Assembly (NCBI GenBank): GCA_037126765.1
Contig: JBBCBC010000027.1
Span: 9,324,406 to 9,388,405 of the forward strand
Source: Stenogyne calaminthoides
Taxonomy: Eukaryota > Streptophyta > Magnoliopsida > Lamiales > Lamiaceae
DNA: 64,000 nt
Direction of reading: 5' to 3'
The notes under the pieces are model-generated. The model ran no database searches and was not told the origin of the DNA. It worked only from the letters and a program-made list of their open reading frames with translations. The position numbers were made by a program, and so were the translations under genes. This document shows, piece after piece, positions 13,701-24,793 of the stretch. Numbering within the stretch: position 1 is the stretch's first letter; each line of letters opens with the position of its first letter.

Positions 13701-15161
13701 AGGGAAAGTGGTGCCAGAAACTTCATGCCAGTCCAAAGGTCAGGGCATATTTTTTCTCTTAATTTACAATGTAAAATAATTGCCTGAACTGCATTTTAAA
13801 GCAATATAATTGCTTCCAATAATTTTCAAGAGTACAGATCAAGGATTCTTGTTGGGCTATTCCTCCATAATTGGGTAAGACCATTTTAGCCCACAGCCAT
13901 TTTTTTTTTTTTAAAAGTCAATTTTCCAAAATTAAAAGCATTATACTCCACAATAATATGGAGATTGTCTTGGAAGTGTTGGATGGTATGCTAGATGTAT
14001 TAAATACAAATTGTAAAACCTACCATTGCCTAGTATAAAGAGAGATGCTTGAGTGGCTTTTGGATATCCAAGAGCAGAGGTTGAGTGTTCCTCTAAGTGA
14101 GTCAGAGAGATTGTGATCCACATAGGTGAGAAAATTCCTCTGTAAAGTAGTGAGATACAATGAGGAATTTCAGACTGCGGTCCACCATTGTTTTTCTCGA
14201 TTTGATTTTTCACGTAAATTGGGTGCCTATCTTATTAGGATTACACATTATCATCGTCCTTTACCAACAAGATTTACATTGTAAGTGGATTTGTTTGTTA
14301 CAATAGCAAAGGCAGTAGTCGCTAGTTAAGGTAATACCCGTTTTTATTCATTACTTCTAAAATTGGAGCCAACTATACTAATTACAGTGACAATTCAATC
14401 TAATCTTCTGCTGGCAGATCTACTACAGAGTTTGACATATGAAGTCTTTTAGAAAATAGGGTACACCCAACTCCATCAATCTCTTTTTTTTTTTTTTTTT
14501 TTTTTCCGCGGGGTTCTAATAGTTTCAGGAGTCAAATAATAGATTACAAGATATAACTTAAAAGGGATCCTGTATCTTACCATTATTAATGTATAGCCTT
14601 CTGGCATCAACAATTAATGGAATCAAAGATATTCATCAAGATTTTTAACATTGAAACCATCATTTTGTTTACAAGCATGAAAGTATGAAACTACTAGGGA
14701 GTTGGGAGATACTTTACATTTTTCATCAATATTTATAATAGAGACTATATATAAATAATTCTAACCTAATTTATCAATTAAAATTTGTAATACACATTTC
14801 ACAATTAAGAACTAGATTTCAGAGACCATTCTTTTAACCCCGGAACTTCATGATATCAATACACAGAAGGCTTAGAAACAGCTAAATCATAATAAACCAT
14901 AAAAAAAAACCTCTATGTTTATTCCTTCAGAAGCATATTTGTATTTGTGTTGCCATTTTTAAAGTTAAACAAGAGAAAAAAAATTAGCATACTAGATGTG
15001 ATTCAAAAATTGACACATAAAAAGTAAGAGATAACAAGCCTAAATCACCAAAAGAAGCATACCAAGCTGTTGCAGTTAATACACCGACGATTCTCAGAAA
15101 GCTTGAGAAGATTCCGTATAATTCTCTCATTCTTCTCATCCTCCTTCACTCGGTTCGCCAT
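4785..15161 (-). CDS. AGD14: AGD14-like ARF GTPase-activating protein, 11 coding exons
   Basis: Predicted exons, 5' to 3' on the minus strand: 15063-15161, 11905-11966, 11712-11799, 11551-11612, 11360-11456, 9666-10067, 8231-8731, 7498-7734, 6397-6480, 5619-5766, 4785-4936. Every junction has GT and AG and the phases agree, giving 643 residues; Arabidopsis AGD14 is of similar length. The ArfGAP zinc finger is CX2CX16CX2C (C27, C30, C47, C50), followed by SGLHREFTHRVKS with the family's arginine. Residues 137-270 are Ser/Arg/Asp-rich, and the rest is a Ser/Pro/Gln-rich tail with NPF motifs at 529-531 and 640-642, as in AGFG/HRB-type ArfGAPs. Expected role: GTP hydrolysis on ARF in vesicle traffic; NPF motifs bind EH-domain proteins. 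The last donor overlaps a TAA (5611-5613), so retention of intron 10 would end the protein early. Exons come from splice signals and homology memory, not transcripts. Confidence 0.88.
5160..5400. mobile_element. Foldback MITE in intron 10 of the AGD14-like gene
   Basis: The left arm (gctaactttttcgactttgaaa) and the right arm read in reverse complement (gctaacgttttcaactttgaaa) are imperfect inverted repeats, and the similarity continues outward to both ends. No coding capacity. The exact ends and target duplication are unclear. Confidence 0.45.
5835..5958. repeat. Minisatellite in intron 9, three copies of about 39 bp
   Basis: Units 5881-5919 and 5920-5958 are 39 bp each and nearly identical. 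The first unit, 5835-5880, carries a 7-bp insertion near its end. A partial fourth unit follows. The open reading frame across it simply translates the repeat. Confidence 0.85.
6012..6342. mobile_element. Foldback MITE in intron 9
   Basis: The ends are related by inversion: the left has AATGTCTCAAATCA and TCTCAATTCAAGGCCC, and the right read on the minus strand has AATGTCTCATTTCA and TCTCAATTCAAGACCC. No target duplication could be placed. Confidence 0.45.
7063..7452. mobile_element. MITE-like element in intron 8
   Basis: The left end AGGGTTAATTGCAAAATCA is matched on the minus strand by AGGGATAGTTGCATAAAAAATCA. The interior has no coding potential; the 67-codon frame at 7070 lies wholly inside it. 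Boundaries are approximate and the family is not assigned. Confidence 0.4.
7801..8190. mobile_element. Mutator-type MITE with perfect 9-bp TSD, intron 7
   Basis: The element is flanked by the direct repeat GAAACAAAA at 7792-7800 and 8191-8199, the 9-bp target duplication typical of Mutator-like elements. Its ends form long inverted repeats of roughly 100 bp with shared blocks such as TTGGTCCCCAAACTTAA. The element is AT-rich and non-coding and lies between AGD14 exons 7 and 8. Confidence 0.8.
8809..9271. mobile_element. Tourist-type MITE, TAA target site, intron 6
   Basis: The terminal repeats are GGGCCCGTTTGGCTAAGCTT on the left and GAGGGTGTTTGGTTGAGCTT on the right (minus strand). TAA flanks both ends (8806-8808 and 9272-9274), as expected for PIF/Harbinger-derived MITEs. 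Many internal copies of AAGCTTATAAGCT-like words. Confidence 0.75.
10279..10795. mobile_element. Stowaway-type MITE, TA target site
   Basis: The left end CTCTCTCCGTCC then TAATTTTGATTGGCCA, and the right end on the minus strand TCCCCTCCATCC then TAATTTTGATTGGCCA, form 28-bp inverted repeats. TA lies on both sides (10277-10278, 10796-10797). It contains another element at 10352-10589. Confidence 0.8.
10352..10589. mobile_element. Stowaway-like MITE nested inside another MITE
   Basis: The ends CTCCCTCCGTCCCAGAAGAC and, on the minus strand, CTACCTCCGTCCCGGAAGAC are inverted repeats. TA precedes the left end; the right flank is not TA. It is 238 bp, the same length as the related copy at 56243-56480, and both share TTTTAAGGTGGGGTATGATA and CTCGCTCG-type internal words. 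Confidence 0.8.
11967..13849. other. Intron 1 of the AGD14-like gene, 5'-distal part
   Basis: About 1.9 kb of AT-rich intron sequence between exon 2 and the LTR fragment. I see no gene, terminal-repeat element or tandem repeat. The remainder of the intron, 14270-15062, likewise holds only homopolymer runs. Confidence 0.6.
13850..14269 (+). repeat. Copia-type LTR fragment in intron 1 of the AGD14-like gene
   Basis: It starts TGTTGGGCTA and ends ACCAACA. The inner part, with GTGAGAAAATTCCTCTGTAAAG and GGATTACACATTATCATCGTC, looks like the R-U5 part of a plant Copia LTR, with a TATAAAG box near 14033. No primer-binding site follows and no clear 5-bp duplication flanks it, so it is decayed or solo. 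The 90-codon minus frame across it is not a gene. Confidence 0.5.
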
Positions 15162-15213
15162 TTCAATACCAATTCAATAAACCGCAACACTTTTTCACCA
15201 CTTTTCACTGTAC

Positions 15214-15433
15214 CTAGCAATTAGAGAATCAATACCAAAAAAATTGACAGAAATATTACGAAAAAATCCTAAACTTCGAGAGGACCAGATCTGGTAAATT
15301 AAGAGTCCTCAAAGTTGACTTATCCGTATAATAACCAAAAAATTGAAGAACGAGAAAAAATCAATAAACACAAAATTTAATTAACTTAACAGAAATAATA
15401 GTTCGATTGAAGCAGATGAAGTTAATAACTGAC
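15214..15433 (-). other. Possible 5'UTR intron of the AGD14-like gene
   Basis: On the minus strand a GTCAGT donor at 15433 and a TTGCTAG acceptor at 15214 would enclose an AT-rich intron about 50 bases upstream of the ATG at 15161. Leader introns are common in plant genes. This is inferred from signals only. Confidence 0.35.
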
Positions 15434-15439
15434 CTGATC

Positions 15440-16537
15440 GGTGAAGTGCAATTTCATAGATCAACGGAGGTTTGGATTTGGGGCGATGGATCTCGGGGTT
15501 TATTTTGTTATGTTTTACAGCTCAACTTTAGAAAGAGAGAAAGACAGCGGGCTTTTGGTGTTGAAAACGTACCGAAAAACGTAGAAAAGGAAAAACAAAC
15601 GCGATGTGTGATAAATATTTTTTCAGAAATTTTAACAGTGGAAAACACAAGTCTATCATTAGAATCTAATGTGATTTTCTTGTCCTTATTTAGAAAATAA
15701 GGGTGAAATTTATAAGATTAAAAACAAAATAAAGGGTAAGATTTATATGATTTGTTGTTATTTATTAAAGTATCATAAATAGATAAGTATTGTAAGACAA
15801 GAATTTGTACGAAATTGAGTCCACGGTGAACTCTACTTCTTCAAATAGTAATATTATGTATAGACATTGTCCCTAGTTATGCACTATTATTTGTTTAAAC
15901 AATATAGTGAATAAACATAACAATAATAATGTACATGCATAATAGTGGTAGATTTCACATTGAACTCGTGTTCATAGGAGATCTATTTTTTTTTAATACA
16001 TGATTGAATTGAGACATCATAAATTTATTAATTATAAGAATAAAATTCGTTACAAGTTTATTGATTATATGAATAATATTCGTGTCGTGTATATATCATT
16101 TTATACATAAATATGTCTTATAAAAAAATTATAAATTGTTGTGGTGAGTATGTTATGTTTTATTTATTGAAGCGGTATTTTTTAATTGAAAAAAAAAACG
16201 TTTTCTCCAGAACGACAAATATGCTATGTGGATGTATGGTCAGTTGGTCACAGACTCAGTTTAGGAACCGACCACTTTCCAATTTCCAAAAAAAAAATAG
16301 TATATATAAAAGTAAAATAATGCAATTCCCTTGTTACTTCCTTCGTTTCATAATAACGTAAACCCTTAGCCGAACACTCAAATTAAGAAAATGTGTTTTA
16401 TTGATTTTTCAACACCCCATTTCAGGACTACATAAATTCTGTCCTTATAAGATTAGCAAAAGTAAATGAAACTTAATTGTTCCCTCCAAAAACTTTGGGG
16501 GGGAAATTAAAAAAAAAAAAAAAACTGAATAAATAAA
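15440..16537. other. Upstream flank of the AGD14-like gene, no other gene
   Basis: It contains the presumed promoter and leader of the minus-strand AGD14-like gene (about 15434-15560). I see no convincing TATA box. Beyond about 15700 it is AT-rich intergenic sequence. The 97- and 82-codon plus-strand frames here have no recognisable content. Confidence 0.5.
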
Positions 16538-16892
16538 AGGGTTAATTACAAATTGCAACATGTACTATTGTGGTTTTTACAAATTGCAACTTGTACTATT
16601 TTTCTTAACAAAATGCAATCTGTACTAATAAAAAATGATCGATTCCAATCCGAGACTTGTGTTTTGTGAAACTTTCCAGCTAAATATAGTTACAAATGAT
16701 ATGTTGTATATACCATAATGCCAAAAAGTATTTTAGCAAACATCAAATTGGATAGATTCAATAGAAATATTTAAAAAAACATGAGTCGAGGTTGAAATTT
16801 ATCAATTTTTATTAGTATTTTGTTAAGAAAAATAGTACATGTTGCAATTTATAAAAAAAACACAATAATACATGTTGCAATTTGTTAACTCT
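16538..16892. mobile_element. Foldback MITE with long inverted ends
   Basis: The left arm, AGGGTTAATTACAAATTGCA onward with TTGTACTATTTTTCTTAAC, is mirrored at the right end on the minus strand, with arms of about 80 bp. The terminal AGGGTTAATT word is shared with the intron-8 element at 7063, suggesting a related family. Confidence 0.6.
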
Positions 16893-17179
16893 AAATAAAA
16901 AATCAAAATTTCACTAATAAAAATCCTGTAGTCTATTACACCAAATTTGCAACAAAACCTAATTAAAAATTTTAAAGATACAAACCATCTACTCCAAAAG
17001 TACACATGTCTAATCATACATTAAACCAAATTTCAGAAATTCCCTCCATTGAGGTTTACAGAAATTTCAGCTAACTCAAATGAAACTTTCCCCCTAATTT
17101 ACAACTCAATAAATACCCCCATCAGTCTTAAATGCTCATACATTGAATGCTAAAAATCTCAGACCTTAAACCCTCATAA

Positions 17180-17990
17180 ATGTCTAACCAAAAACCCGAT
17201 GTCTCATTTGATGTGAAGAACAAAATTGCTCAATTTCTGTTGCAGAACAACAAGAATGGCAAAGTCATCAGTGGTAAGGTCAAAGAGGCATCTGCATCAT
17301 TTTGAGTCTCTAGGAGGACAGTTCAGAATATTTGGGTCTCTGCACAAAAACAAGTAAGTGAAGGTGTTCTAGTTCATTTAACATCCAATAAGATATACAA
17401 ACCAAAGAGAAAATATGTAGTTCTAGATACAGAGAGAATGAAAGGCATACCATTTGAGAAAAGAGGCACTATTAGGAGACTTGCTAGGGAGTTAAAAATC
17501 AGCAAGAGTCATGTAGACAGAGTTGTGAAAGAAGGATTGATCAAACATCACCCAAATGCTATTAAGCCTCAACTTGCAGAAGAAAACATGTTATAAAGGT
17601 TGAATTTCAATTTAAATGCTATGGTTGTGAATGGGGCTACCAACACCATTCAGTTGAATAACATGCATCATGTAATACACATAGATTAGAAATGATTTTA
17701 CATGACAAAGACTGTTGAAAAAAGTTACAGGCAGTCAGAAGAACAGGAATACTATAGGGCATGCAAAAGTAAGAAATTCATTCCAAAGATTATGTTCATG
17801 TGTATAGTGAGTAGGCCACCATATTGTGATGATGACCAGCTAGCTTTTGATGGTAAAATAGGACTTTATCCTTTCACAATCAAGGAACCAGCACAAAGGA
17901 ATTCAAAATAGAGATAGGGGTACATTGGTGACCAAGCCTATAGACTCTATCAATAAAGAGGTCATCAAACACTGCATTTTGAATCAGGTA
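17180..17990 (+). pseudogene. Plant mariner-like transposase pseudogene
   Basis: The plus frame from 17180 matches plant mariner-like transposases: helix-turn-helix region with RRTVQNIWVSA-type sequence, then KPKRKYVVLD, RGTIRRLARELKISKSHVDR, KPQLAEEN, and FDGKIGLYPFTIKEPAQRNS. In-frame stops lie at 17303-17305, 17594-17596, 17687-17689 and 17693-17695. The last two fall directly after the first catalytic Asp (HID). A frame change follows the stop at 17909-17911. The match ends near 17990, before the expected second catalytic Asp, so the copy is truncated and dead. Known plant elements of this family mobilise Stowaway MITEs, several of which lie in this window. Confidence 0.85.
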
Positions 17991-20884
17991 AGGTTTATAT
18001 TATTTGTACACTGTCAGAGTATATTGTCATCATTCAGTATTGTTAAATTAAGTCTCTTAAACAGGTTTTAATCTCCTATTGACGTCTTTAATTTAACATT
18101 CTCCTCTAATTTGTCAGATCATACCAAAAATATTAATTAAAAATTACAAAAACCATTTAAGTAAAAATAATGACATTGTTTTTAAAAAACAAAATATTCG
18201 GATTTTTTATAATGTAGAGAGACAAATAAGCTAGAAACAACGATAGTTGCCCTCAGGTATGGAATTTAAATTAACGAGTAAAGACTCAAATCTGCAGTGA
18301 AGTGTACAAAGTGTTCGATTCCATAGACAAGAAAAGAAAAAAAGAAGGTATACAATCGTACGAAATACAGAAGAACAACAATTACTTATGCTTCTTGGAT
18401 TTATTCCATTCCTCATTAACAAGTATATTTTATTCTCACTTTTTTCTTAGTGTTACGTCTCCCGTGAACTAGGTCTATGCTATGAACTTGAATTATTTGA
18501 CTCATTTCACTCATTTTCAAAATATTTTTTTAAATCACTAAACTTGACCAGTATTATACACTGGGTAGGGTCAAATAACATGAATTAAAAACAAGGTTCA
18601 TAGCATGAACCATACACTTTTGTGTCCTTTTCTTATATACCAAACACCCAGTATATAATTAACAATTCATGAAACTCTCGTATAAAATATTACAAGTGCA
18701 ATATTAGTTTAAATGGAAATAAATTGAAAATTCGTAAATTTTGCGTGGATTAAAATGGTTCAAGCGGATTTAAAAAAAAAAAAAATCCAAAGGCAAATTG
18801 AAAAACTCACTTCTAATTTGTATTACTACTTAAAGGACAAGTATGTGTTACTTATACGTATATTGATGGATAAAAAAATACATTTTTACTAATTTAATGG
18901 TATAATTGGGTTGGTTTGAGTTTTTATTTAAGACAGTTGATCGCATGTTAAAAGGAGAAACAAATAAAAAATAGAGGGGGAAAACATATGAAATTGAGAG
19001 AGTATTGTTTTGTTCATTCAGTTACACATTTGTAAGTATATAGTAACTTAATTTTCAATATCATATGTGTGTTACTATAAAGATAAATATATGTACTAAG
19101 AAGATAGATATTTGGACCATGTCGTTACAGTAACACTTACTTATACTAACAGTAACACATGTTTGTCCTTACAAATAATGCATACACTGGAAGCTAGTTT
19201 TCATGTTTTACCTTAACAATTTTTTTTTTTTTTTTTTGGTTTTGAAAAAACATGTTTAACCAGGTTCGACCCGGATCCACGAATTTTCGGCCTAATAAAT
19301 AGGATAAGACGCATATAGGAATATTTTACATATCTATAATCTCTATAATTTGAGTGTTGTTTTAATCATAGCCGTTGATTTTATTTTCTATTTTCTATAA
19401 ATTGTGACATGTCTCATTCATTTTTTTCTCCATTCCATTTCACAATTTCTTCTTTCTTCATCTTCAATTCTCATATGGTGACGATTTTTCTTCGTTTTAT
19501 TTTTTCATATCATATTTCTCATTTGTTAAAAATGATGAAAAAATATATCATTTGTTAGATCTTATTTGTTGGTGTCGATTTTATTACTATTACATTATTT
19601 TTCATTGGTCGTGATCATATTTTATTTGTTTGTATTGATTTTCAAACTTCTAATGACTTATTTTTTCTTTTAGTGATTTATCATCAAGATGATGTGGTGT
19701 CTACGATGAAGTCGTTGGCGACATATTATCAAGTTTCGTTTAATATTTACAATTTATGTATCTTCTTTTGTAACGAATGTTCGTGTTCGTCTCTTATATT
19801 GTAATTGATTTAGTTATCATTTCATTGAATATGATCTGATTTTTTTCTATTGTAACCTATGTTTGCCTCTTCAATTTTAAGTTCTTCGAATATGATCTAA
19901 TTTTTCGCACAATCTATACTTTTTCCATGAATTTTTAAATAAAGAGTTAACAGAAGATCTGAATGATTCAACTTTAATACGCTCCAGAAATTTCATATAA
20001 TAATTCGCTTTTTAAATAAATTAATAGAAAAACACTCCTCATGGTACACAATATATATATCTAACAAAAACCTGAACAACCAATCACGCACAACCACATA
20101 TCCATGAAACTTTGCATCCACCACAGAGAAACTTTAAGATGCATTAACACCTAAAATTCAAGCAAATATATACATATATACACAAATTAAAAATCTAAAA
20201 AAACCATCAATGTTCAAGTATCAATTGGTTCCAAAAATTAGAAAATGATATGTGAAATTCGAGATTTTGAAAGTTGACAGAATGCATAAATCTCTTAATT
20301 GACTTTTTTAGATGTTAAAAATTTGACAGAATGCATAAATCAAGACATAATTAATAACAAATATATATATAATGAAAAAACAATCACATTCTATAATCAT
20401 ATCATTTTCAATTTAGGTATATAAATATAATCTGGGGAGATTACTAATAACTACATTTTCCATAGTGTTATTACTAATAACTACAAACCATATTCAACAA
20501 TTTACTAAAACCTACAAACTATCATTCTTACCCTTTCTACACACCCCCCTTCCCCCCTAAACGTGCAACCATCCCCCACCACAGTTGTGAAAAGCGAATA
20601 CACCCTACCCGTCTCATCTTACTTTTCCCATTTTCATCTCATTATACCCTTTTCTGCAGCAAAGTTTCCCCTCCCTCCCATTTGAAAAAAAATTGAAAAT
20701 CGAAAATTGTGGAATCAAATCTTGAGTTCTGAAAAGGTAATTTTTTTCATGGAATGTTGGAGTGTTCTTGCTAGAGTTTCACACACTTGTGCAAAAAAGG
20801 GAACCGATTCTTACTCACCTGTTCTTTGCTATATTTTTTTTTTTTTTTTCAATTTTTTCAATTTTTAAATTTTTTTGTGCATGC

Positions 20885-20919
<35 letters not shown>

Positions 20920-21710
20920 TTGTTCTTGTTCTTGTTCTTGTTTTTGTCCTTAAACTGGTTTACTTTAACATTGTTCATAAAAATCGATTCATGCTCCTCC
21001 TTTTTTTTGTTGAGACAAAATTTTTGGTACCTTCTAAATTGTGCACACCAAATGTTTGTTCAAAAGTGATAGAACGAAGGAAAAAGAAAAATTCCAAACG
21101 TAAAAGGATGCATGAAGTTGTTGGAGGTTGGGATGTTTTGATTTTTGAGGATTAATACTCAAGTAACTTGATTTTTTGTTCTTTGTATATGTTAAATTGA
21201 TTTTTTTTTGTATGTGTGTGTTTTGAAGGATCTCTTGTTGGTTCAACAAGAAAACGGAAGGGCAAATGTACGATTTCTTCTGGTGTTCATAAATCTGAAT
21301 ATTTTTATTGAACATTTGGCTTCTTTTGGGAGTAATTAGTCTATGTGTGTGTTTTTAAAATTCTCGTATTCGGTCCACAAGGGTGCGAATTTTTGAAGGT
21401 GTGACTTTGAACTTTTAATGTTCAATATATGGTTGTGTTCAGAAAATTTCCCCTTATATTTAAATTGGTTTTATGTTTTTATGTGTTTACGATGAAGTGG
21501 AGTTATATACAAATGATGGTTCATAGCAAACTTTACGATTTGTGTTTTGTGTACCTTCATCAAATTAAATATAAATCATATATTTGTAAGATTATTATAA
21601 AGTCTAAGTGTTAAGCCCTGTGGAAATTTTTAGTGGTTCTTCATAAGAAACGAAAGAGATTTTTAGTGGAAATCAAATAGAAATTATACTAACCTTGGGT
21701 CATTTTTTTG
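17991..21710. other. Long intergenic stretch without a supported gene
   Basis: AT-rich sequence with poly-T and poly-A runs, a (TA)n tract at about 20886-20918, and a decayed dispersed repeat at about 18690-18990 related to 62310-62710. A C-rich patch near 20530-20680 resembles a leader, but no adjoining frame carries a recognisable protein. All frames here are under 95 codons. Confidence 0.55.
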
Positions 21711-22073
21711 GGGAAAAATGTTTTTCTAGGACAATAATTTCAAGGGGTTGTGTTTTAAGGACAATAATTTTACTGATTTGGAAATGTAGGACAATATGTT
21801 TTAAAATATGTAAAAATAGGACAATATGTTTTAAAATCTGTAAATGTAGGACAATTGAGCCAGAATAAGCCAAAATTGGGCTGAGAGATTCGGGCTCAAT
21901 TGTCCTACATTTACATATTCTTAAAACATATTGTCCTATATTTACAAATTTTAAAACATATTGTCCTATATTTACAAATTTTAAAATATACTGTCCTACA
22001 TTTCCAAGCCTTTAAAATTATTGTCCTTAAAACACAACCCCCAAAGTTACTATCCTTATAAAACATTATTCCC
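21711..22073. mobile_element. Foldback element with near full-length inverted arms
   Basis: The left arm (21711 to about 21882) and right arm (about 21893-22073) are inverted copies. Each holds repeated TAGGACAATATGTTTTAAAA words about 30 bp apart, meeting at GGACAATTGAGCC and its complement. The loop is very short, so the transcript would form an almost complete hairpin. No coding capacity. Confidence 0.7.
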
Positions 22074-22915
22074 ATTTTTTTGTTACTATTGAACCAATTA
22101 AGCAGGCCAAACATCCTGGCCAGGCCTAATTAAAAAACTTATGGGCCCAATAAAGGTCCACGAAAATAAGCATTTCCATTGACAAATTAAAAACTTCTAA
22201 TCTTCTGTCAAAAAGAAAGAAAAAAAAAACCTTCTAATCTTGTTTTTTATTTTTAGTAGAAATTATGTGATGCACAATTGGTCTATGACACTATGAACAA
22301 TTTTTCTATGATAAAGATGAGAATTGTGAGACGTATCATAAAAAAGAAATTAGATACAATAAAAAATACTTTAGATTACAATAAATCCTTTTTTAAAATT
22401 ACTTAATCAATTGACCCTCGCACTCTTTGAAAATATTATTTTTACTTAAATAATAGTAAAATTAAAAAATTCATCTAACCACGCAATTCATGCAAGAATT
22501 TGGACACTGCAGCTGTCCGTTATATTGTATAATAGTAAATATCTTTCTCATTTGTCGTTTTTGACTCTTTTGACATCTTTGTCATTTTCCGATTCTGAAT
22601 CTTTCGACTTTTCAGTCATTAATTAACTAATCAAAATAAATAGTAAAACAACACTTTTGAGCTTTGTCCAGCCAGCTCTTGCGCACAAACCAAGTGAACA
22701 TGTCATGTATAAAACCTCATTCACAAAAAAGGTAAAAAAAGTGTGCACTAACTTCATACCAAAAAAAATATATTTCATTCATGGAAACAAAATGGCAGAA
22801 AATAAATTACAATAAGGGAGCGGTTTTAAAAGAGCCTGAAAATTGATCAGTACTTTTTTCATTCCATTAATCCCAGACATTGGTAATTAATTTCTGGATA
22901 TGTAATTAGCAGTAA
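22074..22915. other. Intergenic, 3' flank of zinc-finger gene copy 1
   Basis: No gene visible. The last 100-150 bases before 22916 are presumably the 3' untranslated region of the minus-strand zinc-finger gene. Confidence 0.5.
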
Positions 22916-24679
22916 CTAATTATAATTGCTGCAATTCGAATATAGCTGACCATCTCTTGGTGTTTTGCATTTATAGCATTCCGTCCTGCTTGCGTAGTTG
23001 TGCATTCCGCATCCAAATCTGTACATATGAGACGAACAATATTATTACCGTGCCATATTGATTTGTTACCAAATTTGTCATATGTGAAACAGTTTTTACT
23101 GCACAACTGATCAATTTTAACTATTATTTTATAGTAAAATAATTAATAGTGTTAAAAGAAACCATTAATAACATTAAACTAATATTTTTAATGAAACAAT
23201 TAATATTATCTAAAATACAAATTAATTGGACGATAAAATTGATTTACATGATATTTTGCCCAGTTAAACACATGATGGAGCGTGTATTGCTGATTATGCT
23301 GAAATTGGAAAACTCTTGCATACATGTAAAAATTTGCACTTTCCAAAGATTACTCTTAATTTTTATTTAACAATATTAGTTGATAAGTATTAATGGTTTC
23401 ACAAACTCACATATGTAACTTGTTCATAGCAGTGTTTTCATAACCGAACCGGTGATCAAACCGGTCTAGGCATCGATTGCCGGTCCAACCGGTTGGACCG
23501 GTTGAACCGACGGTTCAATCGTTAAATTGATTTATGCATATTTCTTTTATATTTTGTATGTTACATTAAAAAATAAATATTTATTCATAAAATATTAAAA
23601 TTATACTAATTTATAGCTTATAAATCTTATATTAAAATAAATACAATAGAGTTTGAAGATCAGAGATGATGACGTTGTGGATTAATTCCACACAATATGT
23701 GACGACGATAAAGAGATTAAATGAAATTAATGACTTGTGAATGAATTTATTTGAGAGAAAATGATATTGAGATAAAAACAATAACATTATATAAAGAGGT
23801 TTAGAAAAAAATAAAAAAAAAATAAAAAAAGTGATTTAATAAATAATAAAAATAATAAAATCGAATTAACCGTTTTTAAGGAGTAATTGGACCGGCGACA
23901 TGAGCGGTTCACGGTTCGACCGGTTCAACCGGGCGGTTCAACCGATTTTTGAAAACACTGGTTCATAGTACCAAATTAAAATCATTACACTTATAAATTA
24001 ATATTACATCTCTTACAAACTAATGCCAATAGCATTTAATACTATAATATATATTAATTTATAAGAGAAGTGGTATGAGTTTAAAAGTATAGAGATATTA
24101 ATTTATAAGTGTAATAATATAAATTTCATATCAAGAATAAATAATATTAGAGATTGACTCTAATAACTTTCGCTCAAAATATTAGTTATTTCTAAAAATA
24201 ATATTAATTGTCCACCCGTGTTGCACACAAATATTACTCGTGAAAAAGGTTTATTTTATTTTATTTTATATTTTGGGTAAAATAAGATCCACAAGAATCT
24301 AAATATTTGCCCAATAACCATTATGAGCATGATTAACTAATAATTTCGAAAATCTTCACACAGAATCGGCCTTAAGTATTAATTACCTGTTGCAAATCCA
24401 GTCACCGGTTTTCCAGCCCGGAACGGCGTCGTACGCCGCGGCATAGGCAGTACCGCAGCGGTAGCAGGTGGTTCGGCTGGCGTAGTTGTGGGACCCACAG
24501 TTCATGGCGGCGCAATACCAGTCACCGGCCAGCACCTCCGTCCTCTGCCCCGCCGCATACGACGTCACCTCCGCTGACGTGGCGTATTTGGGACAGCTGC
24601 ACCGCTGGCACGACTCCCGTTTCTTGAAGTTGATGTGCTGGCACGCACAACACATCCAATCGCCACCTCCCACGTTCAT
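22916..24679 (-). CDS. Small protein with three RanBP2-type zinc fingers, copy 1
   Basis: Two exons on the minus strand: 24387-24679 and 22916-23018, joined by GT-AG signals (donor GTAATT, acceptor TGTACAG), 131 residues. Three RanBP2-type fingers, pattern W-x-C-x(2-4)-C-x3-N-x6-C-x2-C, lie at residues 8-27, 54-75 and 94-115; the third is split by the intron just after its first Cys. Fingers of this type, as in human ZRANB2, bind single-stranded RNA through the conserved Asn and nearby Arg/Lys residues, which are present here (N17, N65, N105). Plant proteins of this layout are small and mostly uncharacterised, with some linked to stress and RNA regulation. A paralogue lies at 59699-60212. The 1368-bp intron holds a hAT-type MITE. 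The ATG was chosen because the paralogue starts at the same residue. Confidence 0.88.
23430..23960. mobile_element. hAT-type MITE with perfect 8-bp TSD in the zinc-finger intron
   Basis: The ends CAGTGTTTTCATAACCG and, on the minus strand, CAGTGTTTTCAAAAATCGG are inverted repeats. GTTCATAG flanks both sides (23422-23429 and 23961-23968), an 8-bp duplication typical of hAT elements. The subterminal regions are rich in ACCGGTT words. 531 bp, non-coding. Confidence 0.85.
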
Positions 24680-24785
24680 TCTCGATTTACAAGTTAAAAT
24701 AAAAAGAAGAAAAAGTGATTTGATTTGAAGGAAAAATAAAAATTGGAGTTGATTGTGAATTGAGAATGGATGGAAAGAAATGGGG

Positions 24786-24793
24786 TTTATATA
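24786..24793 (-). promoter_or_regulatory. TATA box of zinc-finger gene copy 1
   Basis: TATATAAA on the minus strand, about 107 bases upstream of the ATG, in CACTATATAAACCCC. The paralogue has a TATATATA at the matching place, within sequence that is also related (TTGAGAATGGATGG just downstream on the plus strand of each). Confidence 0.65.

Noticed and set aside
20762..21069. Two overlapping 63-64 codon plus frames across a (TA)n tract
   Set aside because: Hydrophobic low-complexity translations of poly-T and TA repeats, with no domain and no splice context.
24486..24728. 80-codon plus frame
   Set aside because: It is antisense to zinc-finger exon 1.
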